Below are positions 10,903 through 22,900 of a stretch of DNA of 64,000 nucleotides, piece after piece; position 1 is the stretch's first letter, and each line of letters starts with the position of its first letter. Position numbers and translations under genes: made by a program. The notes beneath the pieces are model-generated. The model saw nothing but the letters and a program-made list of their open reading frames with translations, did no database searches and was not told where the DNA came from. This stretch comes from Sipunculus nudus (lineage: Eukaryota > Annelida > Sipuncula > Golfingiida > Sipunculidae): NCBI GenBank assembly GCA_026874595.1, contig CM049313.1:35493159-35557158 (forward strand). Direction: 5' to 3'.

Positions 10903-13900
10903 CTGTAAGCAAAATTTATCTGTAAAAAAGTATATTCGGTAAAACACTTGTGTTACTGATGTGGATCTTATGTTTTTGCACAATAGTCTGTCCCTGTGTG
11001 CAGATAAATTTAAACTAGTTCATTATAAATCACATTTCACATTCAAGCAAGGTTAATATGTCATTCGAAAGTCATGAATTTTGGGATTTGAAATTTCAGT
11101 ACTTAACAAGTCATAATCTTTAAAGATTATCTTAAAAATGTTTTGTGTCAACTTTATTATATTTATCAAAGATTCAACAACACATGACATGTGGAAACCA
11201 CCTTTGACAACACCTGGGCATTTCTCCTTTCAGTTTGCGGTTCTAACTTTGTTAGTTCCACACTTCTCGATCTTGGGTGTTAAATTCCCCTGGGGGGGGG
11301 GGGATTAAAAATTATGCCAGGGCAGTCTTCATGCATTCAAGATGCAGAAATTCAAGACCTGGCACCTGAATTATGGACACTGATGAGACATGATATTTTG
11401 CCCACAACAGAGAGTTGCCCTTAGTAGGGAGGTTATAGATTTTAGGAACTACTTTTAAGAGATAGCCAAAAAGTGGCCGATAATAGGTGGTGCCCTTTGT
11501 ACAGAGGTACCCATAAGGAAAGGTTCCACTGTACGTAAATCTGGCACTGCTGGAATCATTTGAGTAAATATTAAAGTAAATATTAAGATCTACATGTTAT
11601 TACACTTACTGTTGACCTCTGTGTATGCTTGATAAGGTTTGCCTGAATGAAGGGGGAGAACACATCAAGGTCAAATGGGTCAACCTGAGCTTCCAGGGCA
11701 TCCACCACTCTCTGGACCTCCTTCATATGTTTCTTAGTTGTCTGAAACAAAATAATGTACCGGTAATAACAGAATATCACATACAAGCAACAAAATAAAT
11801 AAACACTGGATGTGATTTTTAAGGGTTTGATGTAAAGGGTCCTTGCTGCTGAGGGTGACGCAATTATTTTCAAAGTCAGTTGTGTTGCCGTCCCACCAAA
11901 GGTTTAATTGGGATTATAGCACAAAACGATCTGTTACTAAAATTTAAAATAATATCAAATGGAGATAAAGTGTAAGAGGAAGAGGTAATAAAGGCCATGG
12001 TTGGTTTATATGATTGGTTTGTACTGATGAGCAAGAAATTGTTGCAAATAATATTTTGTAACCTGACCATGTGTTTCCTAATGTTGAAATAAAGCATATG
12101 AGCAGTTCGTGAACAAATGATCTGTACTATTACCATGATCATTAGTTGGCTTTTTGATTAACTGTTGACATTTCAGTAGTTTACACATTTGTTCAATTGA
12201 ATCTATTTTTTATATAATATATATTATTAAATATACCGTATTCGACGTAATAAGCGCCCCGGGCGCTCTCAAAATTAAATTTTTCCAAATTTTTTTTTTA
12301 CCATAATAAGCGCCCCCCCCCCCCCCCCCAACATCTGCCAACTTCCAAAGTGCATTACGATCTTCCAATTCAACACTGCGGCTTGTGTACACATGTTTGA
12401 CTTCACAGCACATTCAGGGCAATTCAGAAAAAAACAATGATCATTTAACAATGGTTGTGTAATCTAAGTGATACCGATTTGCAGACGATTTTATTTTGTG
12501 TTGCATGAGAGAATTGTCTGAATGACTACAGTTCGAGATTTCCTTTGCAGGTGAAGAGGAAAAATAAGAATGGTAATAAATGAACGCTTTTATAGAAGTC
12601 AACGCCTAATAAGGTAGCAGAATATATAAAATGTTCATATAAAAATATGTAAAACAGTATTTATTTGAACGATGAAAAAAAAATTACGGGACATCGATAC
12701 CCCGATTATGTCAGTCACCTTGCGCAAATACCAAATACAAAATGCGGGGTTTTGGTTTTAAAATTGTTAGGAAATTTGTCATATTTATATCCCATGGAAA
12801 CAAGGTCCCTTTCTTTAACTTTGTTGACCCGTTATAATACATTCATTTCTCGACGTAGTCCAATAATACAAGCTCGACAAACATTGTCACCTGAGGAAAG
12901 GCCGCTTTATATTTATAATTTTAATGCGCTACTGGTTGTCTTGTAATTGAAGTGCCATGAGCGAGTCTCCGTGTATGTCAGTGTGCAAGCCAGCTGACAG
13001 CGTCCGCATTCACTGGACTTGTGAACATTTTACGCAGTAAATACGGCACCATATGAAAAATTCATCCTTGTTTTAACATGCATATTACGTGCTACTGGAT
13101 GGCACTTGGGTAGGCAAGTTCCCAGCATCCCTTGCGCAAGCGCTGTATACACACAGATTAACCCAGGGCGCAGGGATCTTGAGTACACAGGTAAGCCCTG
13201 CACGCTGTCAGCAGCATCGACAAATATATCACTGTGTACATGTTTCTAAGTGCATTGACAAGATATTTTTCGCAAAAAATGCATTAAAACTTATATTTTA
13301 TCAGGATTGGGAATTCCGTTTTGGTCTGTCAATTCCGCAGTTCCGTCCGCGGTCGCGTAAATTCACTGGCTCTACTGTCAGAAGGGCTTTCATATATTGA
13401 TTCAGTTAAAATCCCTGTGTCAATGGGGCAAGGGCAAACCTTTTCTTACCAATTATTTAGCTATGTGCGCATGGAAATCTGATGTATAAACGATAAATTA
13501 AAAAAAACAAAGCATTGTAAGGTTCTTTATTGAGTGTATATTACCACCATACGGACATGATCACTGATATTCATGGCGTCAAGTTCGGCCGACGTAATAA
13601 TTCAAATTGCCGTAAATTTTCCTTGGCGGCCCTGAGGACGCTGAGAAACTTGTACCAGTGTATAAGACGGCCGTCCTTCATTGCCATTAGCATATAATTT
13701 ATCGTCCTGTACACGAGCAACTACGGTAAGTAATATATATTTCATTGCATTATACATCCACATACGTACCTGAATTCAGGTCATTCAGTGTTATCTGAAT
13801 ATATGATACACTTGACCACAGATTCTGTTATGTGTAACTAATATTATTATTATATTAGATGATAAAGCTTAACGGAGATTGAATAAAAACTGGTGGTAAC

Positions 13901-16900
13901 TTTTAAGCTTGGCGGGGAGAAATGAAAGCATTACGTTGTCCTTTGTTATATTGGCTAGGAAGAAAAGTGAGGTTAGGGTTAGGATGACTCATCCTTTAGT
14001 TTCATAAAGTGATCTCCCAATTCCGGTGGGGGGCGCTTATTACGGGAGGGGCGCTTATTACGTCGAATACGGTATATGTATTTTTTTTAATGAAATGTAT
14101 ACAGTTGAAATATAACTAATTAACAACATAAAACAGGGCAAACAAAGCCTGATCTCAAATTCTGCTGAGGCAGGAAAATAATGAACAAATGTTTGTATAA
14201 AATCCTCATTTTTTTATCACATCAATTTTTTTTTTTAAGTTTATATTTCTATAATTTCCAATATAACATATATATCTGAATATAAAAGTTGATTCATAAT
14301 TCTCAATTGCATCATCATAAATATTAATCTTGTCAGATAACACCACTTCATGCATACAAATGTTTATTTATTTTTTACCCAAAAATATATCTTTTAAATC
14401 TGCAAAACAATAAATATCTCAAAATAATACTTGATTTAGATTTCACAATTTTTAATTGTGTCTTTATTTATCCATAATGTGCTTCATATTTTATAATAAT
14501 TAAAGCATACTGATGGGTTCAATTATATTTGTTAAAATCATTTAAAAGAAAACTGATTTCTTTAATGCTACATTACACAACATGGAATCTTCTGAATTAC
14601 ACCCTGAATTACTTTTTCAATGAAAGTTTTTGTATATTGGAGAGGAATCAGCATTACAATTAAAGATATACAGTGAAAACAATAATAACTAGACATTTCT
14701 TGGCACCGCAGGTGCCAGAGTATCCCAAGACATAGTAGGCCCCCCCCCTCCCTTTAAGAATAGGCCCCCATGTTTAGCAGCATATACTGACACTTGGCAT
14801 ATTTATTGTTTCTTTCATCTATCAATCCACAATCTTGTTGAAGATGTTGGTCCTGTGACCTTGATCTTTTTAGAGAGATTTCCTGTGACCTTGACCTTTG
14901 ACCTCATGACCCCAAAATCAATTTGGATCTTGCTTTTCCAATGGGACATATACAAGTCAAGTTTGAAATCCATACACCAATAAAAACAGGAATTTTCATC
15001 CAGAAACTAATTTTTGGACAGATGGCTCCTGTGACCTTCACCTTTGACCCTGGACCTCAAAATTGATAGGGGTTTTCCACTCTTGGCAGATGAATTATAT
15101 GTGCAAGATGAAAGGTCTGAGATGAAATGTTTGGCTGAAAATGCATCCACAATCTTTTTAAAGAGATTTCCTGTGACCTTGACCTTTGACCCCAAAATCA
15201 ATTCGGGTCTTGCGTTTACCAATGGGACATATACAAGTCAAGTTCGAAATCCATACATCAATAAAAGGAGGAATTATCATCCAGAAACTAATTTTTGGAC
15301 AGATGGCTCCTGTGACCTTCACCTTTGACCCTGGACCTCAAAATTGATAGGGGTCTTCGACTCTTGGCAGATGAATTATATGTGCAAGATGAAAGGTCTG
15401 AGATGAAATGTTTGGCTAAAAATGCATCCACAATCTTTTTAAAGATGTGTCCTGTGACCTTGACCTTTGACCTCATGACCCCAAAATCAATTAGGGTCTT
15501 GCTTTTCCAATGGGGCATATACAAGTCAAGTTTGAAATCCATACATCAATAAAAACAGGAATTATCATCCAGAAACTAATTTCTGGACAGATGGCTCCTG
15601 TGACCTTCACCTTTGACCTTGTGACCTCAAAATTGATAGGGGTCTTCTTCTCTTGGCAGGTGAACTATATGTGCAAGATGAAAGATCTGAGATGAAATGT
15701 TTGGCTGTAAATGCATCCACATCTTTCTAAAGATGTGTCCTGTGACCTTGACCTTTGACCTCATGACCCCAAAATCAATTCGGGTCTTGCTTTTCCAATG
15801 GGTCAAATACAAGTCAAGTTTTAAATCCATACATCAATAAAAGGAGGAATTATCATCAAGAAACTAATTTCTGGACAGATGGCTCCTGTGACCTTCACCT
15901 TTGACCTTGTGACCTCAAAATTGATAGGGGTCTTCTTCTATTGGCAGATAAACTATATGCACAAGATGAAAGGTCTGAGATGAAATGTTTGGCTGAAAAT
16001 GCATCCACAATCTTTTTAAAGATGTGTCCTGTGACCTTGACCTTTGACCTCATGACCCCAAAATCAATTAGAGTCTTGGTTTTCCAATGGGTCAAATACA
16101 AGTCAAGTTTGAAATCCATACATCAATAAAAGAAGGAATTATCATCAAGAAACTAATTTCTGGACAGATGGCTCCTGTGACCTTCACCTTTGACCTTGTG
16201 ACCTCAAAATTGATAGGGGTCTTCTTCTATTGGCAGATGAACTATATGCGCAAGATGAAAGGTCTGAGATGAAATGTTTGGCTGAAAATGCATCCACAAT
16301 CTTTTTAAAGATGTGTCCTGTGACCTTGACCTTTGACCTCATGGTCCCAAAATCAATTGGAGTCTTGGTTTTTCAATGGGACATTTATAAGTCAAGTTTG
16401 AAATCAATACATCAATAAAAGCAGGAATTATCATCCAGAAACTAATTTTTGGACAGATAGCTTGTGGCCTTGACCTTTGACCTTGGGACCTCAAAATTTA
16501 TATGGATCATCCACTATTGGCAAGTGAGCTATATATTGAAGATGGAAGACCTGGGATGAAAGTTTGGCTTAAAATGCATCCACAGTATCTTTTATGATGT
16601 CAGTCCAGTGAACTTGACCTTTGACCTCATGACCCTAGAACCTATAGGGTTCTTACTTTAGTGGGGGGCCATACATAAGTCATGTTTGAAATCCATATGG
16701 CTATCAACACTGGAGATATCATAAGAGGTGTGTGATTTTCTCCATACATGGCAATATTCAAAGTCAAGGCCACTCTCATAGGAAAGGTCATGACCCCAAT
16801 TAAAAATCCATCATCCCATAACCCATAACTATGTATATGCATAAAATAAAAGAAATCTGTCCATTAGTTTTTGACTTATAATGCTCATAGTACTGTAAGG

Positions 16901-19900
16901 TGGCAATTTTGGGGGTATTAAACGGCACAAAACAAGTAAAGAATAATAGGTGGCGCCACCAGTTTCTGGAACATGACAACCCTATCCATGATCTTCCATC
17001 AACTTGATTTTGGGATAAATCCATGCAAGATTTCTTGAGATATTAAAGAATTTGTGTGATTTTCCCCAAAATTGGACCTATTCAAGGTCAAGGACACTCT
17101 CCTAGTAAAGGTCATGACCTCATTTTAAATATCGCTTGAAAACCACGAGATGGTGACAGTGACCTTATGGTTCTTAATATGAGAGTTTATAATTGTGGAT
17201 ATCAGTCACGGAAGGCTTAGTTGACATGGGGATGTAAAGGTCATTGCACGGGTGACCCGGGGCTTGAACTTCCGCTACACGGCTTCAAAGGTCAGCTGGT
17301 ATTCAGCGATCAACTAGCAGGCAAAAGAATTCACGACGTATGTGAAGTGGATCAAGCTTTAATGTGACGCAACTTTACATGCATAAACGGATATGGAACC
17401 GCGAGTTTTTCATTATGGAAAGCATACCCATATAGTTAAACGGAAAGAAAATGTACATCAAAAAGCGGCAGACTGGCATATGCGTCAAATTGACTCATGA
17501 TATAATAGTAACGCAGATTAGGAAGTGTCACTTGAATGGCGACTTGTCAGAACCGGTAGGTCTTGAACTGGGCAAATTTAAAATTTGCATTTAATGTTAA
17601 TAAAATGAAAATTTCGTCAGTTCACAAAATATAAAGCATAAGAGATGGTTAAAAGTGTAAATTATTGGGGAAAGACGTTTCACAAAGCACTGGTTAAAGG
17701 TATTGCCGATTATCGCTCAACTTACGTCGTTCCATGTACCGGGAAAGCTGACAGAAACGGGTTAAGTACGTTTTACAAGTCGCACCCCGACTTTGCTAGA
17801 AAATTCTAGTTTTTAGAATTCGATTTCCTAGTACAAGTCGCGACTTCTGCAACGACTTTTACGGTACATGCAGAGAATCATGGTGATCATTGCAGTAGTC
17901 ATTTAGCTCTTTCAGCTTTTGTATCAAATTTTTTATTTTTCTTGGTGGTACTTATGAGACCCATAACTCGGAGAATATGGGTAACAGAGACCTAATTTAA
18001 GGTTTCCAAGGAGACTTTCCATGGATCTCCCAGGATGTCAAATTGGAGGATTCCAGGTCCAGCGGTTACAATTTATACCCTGTTAATGGAAGGAAGACCG
18101 GACAGCCGGACGACAGACGAAGATTGATCGCTATAGCTCAGATGACTTTCAGTTAGCTGAGCTAAAAATGTTAAATTTGCAGAATAAATCAAGTTATATT
18201 CTTTCTTCAATCTCACCTCTAAGTCTTCCTTTCTGGCAAGAATGTTGTTCAGAAATCTCAAGTCAAACAGAAGCTCCAAAGCTCTACTCTGTGTCAGTCC
18301 AACCTTGGCCTCAGCACTGGCCTTGACCTTCTCACTCTCCTGCAGAACCTTCTTATAAATGTTTATCACTCCATCAGAAAGTCTTGTGACAAGGCCTTGG
18401 AGAATGGACCTAGATAAAGGCATCAGTTATCATTATATGTATAAATACATCTAGAATTTTACTGAAAATTTGAAAATACTCATTTTTTTAAGTTCAAGAT
18501 TTAGTTGCAGTCATATTAATACTTAAGGAAAGTGCAAATGAAACTTCATGTTACAATGAGTAAAAATTTTAAATAAATTCATACATTTTCCCCATAACAG
18601 TATTTTTACAATTTTTTATACATTTCGTCATAAGAGAGTTTTAAATATCATCAAACAAGGTTAACTTTAAAAGGTAACCCCAAAAAATGTTTTACTAAAT
18701 ATAAGTAATTTCAAGAGTTGTATCCTAATACTGGTGAACACTACAAAAAAATAATTAAACAAAATATCAGCAGGACTGATGCTCCACACAGGATTTAGCG
18801 AGTAGTTTACATCAGATTTCACTCACTTGGTGAGGGCGTGTCCTCCAATGCGATTTATCTCTTCACATACAACATACAACATTTTCTGTATGGGCCAGGA
18901 GCTCTGCATCGGAACCCGTATCGTTGACTGCACTGTCCTTCCGTCCTCGGTCTCTTCTTTGATCTCCCGCTCTTCCCAAGTTGTCGATGAACACAGAATC
19001 GTATGACCAGTCATGTCAAGCAAGGACTCCTCAAGATCGTTAAGGCTGATTGTACACACATGATCCACCCAAATTTGGTACGCTTCTGACCCACATTTCA
19101 TTAAACTGTCCTTGACCTTGACCCAATTTGGATCCTCAGCTTTGATTCTGCTGCCATGGAAACCCTTTTTCAGCCTGGAAGTGGTTTGTTTATCTGATGC
19201 TGTAGTCATGCATTTTTGTAGATGAGGGCAAAGTTCAGGTACAGCAGTCGTGAATCGAGCGAGGGTCAGAACTTGGTTTATCATCATGTGACTGTTCTCT
19301 GCATCCTGACTGTTTTCCAGCTGTTTTTTACTGGCATACAATAAATTGGTGATATGTTCCACCAGTTTTGAAATGGATCTATCACATTTTTCTTGTATAA
19401 AGGCCTGCAACTTGGTGCTATCAGCAGCACAGTCAAAGGGCCCAACATCTTCTTTCGAACCTGCAGATTCACTAACTTTACTCAAATAATGAGTGCCATC
19501 TTCTAAGAAACCTCTGATCTGACTGTCCAGGTCACTGCAGAGGTTTTGTACAACAGGAGTGAATGACCGTGTCTTCATTAGAAGTTCTCCCCCTTCTGCT
19601 GTACCCTTACTGCCAACAGGAACCCAAGAGGAATTTGCTGGAATGTCGAGCGAGCTCTCTGACCAGCTGTACAGGGACAGATCACGTTCAAGAGAGAATG
19701 ACTTGTCTTGGTCACTGGTCAGGTCAGCTAGGATCTGTGTTATCTGTTGTTTACCAGAGTTTATAGTGCTGTCAAGGTGACCTTGCAATATAACCTTGAC
19801 CCTATGGAGAAAATGGCTCTGCAGAAATTCCTCCCATATAGAAAGATGGAAACCAAGGACTCTCTCACATACATTTTGCCATGTAGCCATGCGTTTGTCT

Positions 19901-22900
19901 TCCTTCAAGATTTTCCACAATTCATCACGGATTGCAGTCACGCCTTTCACTGAATTGACATATCCAAGCAGCTTGGTAACCCCAACCCTGACATCACTGA
20001 CACATGTCTGAACCCACTCCTTGCAGTTTTCCGTCAATTTTAAGGTAGTGATACCAGTTGGTGGGGTTTTCAGCCTCGGTCTGAAGGCAATGACGCACTG
20101 TGGGAGACATTTCATGGCTGCTGCTGTGTCAGCTTCTGTCAGAATGCTGCCACGGTTGTCCTCGCTTGTCACTTCATCCAGTATCTGTATCAGGAGGTTG
20201 CACGGTGGTCCTGTGGTCTCAGCCTGTCCCAGCTCATCACGGTAGAAGATTGTGTACACCTGATGGATGGTCGTCAGTACACTTAGCACCATGTCACATA
20301 CCTGTGACTTCACACTGCCCCCTGTCTGGTCTGGCTGGAACAACTCACGGACAGTTCTCTGAAAAAAAAACCCACCCAGGTTGATACTTAGAATAGGCAA
20401 AACTGCATAATTATAAAACAGATAATGTGTTCTCTTCACATCTAGTGTAGTCAGCCCCTGGCAGTTCATGGTGACATATTTAAGTTTTATGTATAGCTAA
20501 TGATGAGAACTCTGATTCACTCACTTATCATTTGCATACCTAGACAGGGCTATTCCTTCTAAAAAAGAATCACCTAGCATTTGACAACTAATCCATCTAG
20601 AATTGAATCACCAAGTATTTGACAACTAGTTAGTCTAAAAATGAATCACCTAGCATTTGGAAAATAGACTGTTTAAAATTTGACTCACCCAGAATTTGAC
20701 AACGAGTCCATCTAAAAATAAATCACCTTGCACTGAACAACTAGTCTGTCTAAAAATGAAACACTAGGCATTTGACAAAATGTCAGTCTAAAAATGAATC
20801 ACCTGGCACTTGACAACTAGTCTTTCTAAATAAAAATCATCTGGCGATTTACAAGGGCAGGCAAAAACAACAGAGATACTTTCAGGACCTTGCACAGATG
20901 CTAAATCCATCTGTAAACAGTTTGGCTATGGCTGGACCCATAGTTGCATTGAACAGGATAAATTAAGGAGTCTGCCAAATTGCAAACTAGAATTAATTGT
21001 TTCTCCAGTGCAAAAACAGATGTCTCCCCTCCCTATGGGCCTTCCATCCCCAAATTTGAGGAAAAAAATAAGTTCTACTTCAAAAGTTTGGGGTTTACAA
21101 AAGTCCTTAAATTCTGCTGGTTTGACCCTGAAGATTAAGGTCAAGGTCACCAGTTTCCAATCACCTCCATGATTTTGGTAGTAACATTTCACATATCAAA
21201 TTTCATGAAAATATATTGAGTGGTTCAGAAGTTACAGTGTAAAATATTTCTATATCTGCTGATCTGACCTTAAAAATCCAGGTCAAGGTCACAAGTTTTC
21301 GAACTCATCAAAGATATTTGTTAAAACAATTACTGTTTCAAATTAGAGGGAAAAATGTGATACTTCAAAAGTTAAAGGGGTTCACCAAAAAATTTGTATT
21401 TCGGCCTATTTGACCTTGATGATGAAGCTTAAGGTCACTGTTTTTTTTTAAATCTTCTGAGATATTGGAGAAACATTTTAAATTTTAAATTTCATGAAAA
21501 TTTGAGTGGTTCAAAAGTTATTGTGTTCACAAGAAATGACACAGACGACTACAAGTACAGATGACAATGACAACAACAGATGACAATGACAGACCAAACA
21601 CAATATGGCTCCCCACCCCCCCCCCACCCAATAAGACATAATTACAGTGGGATGTTTTAAAAATACAAAAACACCAGGATAACTATGCAAAACTAGAAAA
21701 AAAGTTAACATATTACTGCAGTAGATGTAACTATCAAAACTACTTACAGCTCTAGCCAGAAGAAACTCTGTGAAGACCTGGCGGGGTGTGGAGTCTTCTA
21801 ACAACATGACAGAGGCAAGACATGAGGCTGTGACCTTAAATATATGTAAATGACACATCTCATATTATTATATAAAAATACATGTACCTAAAATCAAAAT
21901 AATCAACTTCTATTGATTGTTTTATACTTTATACAAATAACTTATTCTTAAATACTATTTTAGCATTATCGAGATGACAATTGATACAGAATTGTTATTT
22001 TTGTTAAAAGCCTGATATCAGAAGGTGTCATATTCAATAATCTGTCTATTTATTTTAAGACCCAGGCTCAGAAAGCACATGTCAAATATTGCCTTCATTG
22101 AGATCTGATCCAAAACCGTGCCCCAAAATCATTTAGTGGTCAGTTGCATGTTTGTTCATATTTCTGTATGCTTCACAGGTGTCAACAAGTTTGAATCTCA
22201 GCAGATAAAAGTGTAAGATGATATGAAAACCTTGCACACACAATTTTCTTCACAATATTTAATGTAGGGGTCCATTCATAAATGTATAGTTACCATCAGT
22301 AATTTATAGAAATTCTAAGTGCACTACAGTTCTGGTTAATCTGGAAATAAGAAAAAATTATCTCACCTGATCTGAGCACTGGGCTGCTTTCAGCTGGTCC
22401 TGACAGCCCTGTAAAGAGATACATTTATGTCATACAACTTAAATGTTGAGCTTAATTTGACATTTCTGACATTTTTAACTTAAGATTTATTTACATTACC
22501 AAGATAATTCACTCAATTTTTTATTTTATTGTGAAATACTTCTAACATAAACACATATCTCACATTCTTTGAAGCAATTTTTACTGTGTTACAGTTGAAC
22601 AATAATAAAATCCTATTCAGGTTGCTGTACTAGATTATTTAAATGTTCTGATAATAATAATTCTTGTCAGAGCCATCAATAATCATATCAATTCTAGTCA
22701 GAGCCATTGATAAATCAAGATATCGAGATCAAGTCTTACAAAATCAAGGACCTTTTTCAAATTATTTTCTGACTGATCTGATGCCATGATCACACACTAC
22801 TAGGTAAAAATATGCATAAATTTTTGTTAAATCAATGCATAGAATAAATATTTTACTTTTTTTTAACTGGAGGGACTGAAAATAGGGAAGGTGGCAAAAG

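Noticed and set aside
13089-13400. 103-aa ORF inside the TIR element as a possible transposase
   Set aside because: No recognisable catalytic motif, and far too short for a transposase. Probably chance in a GC-richer interior.
15007-16418. Series of overlapping 60-90 aa ORFs on both strands with repeated FDL/KSIR motifs
   Set aside because: They are the tandem array translated in several frames, with no single conserved reading frame.
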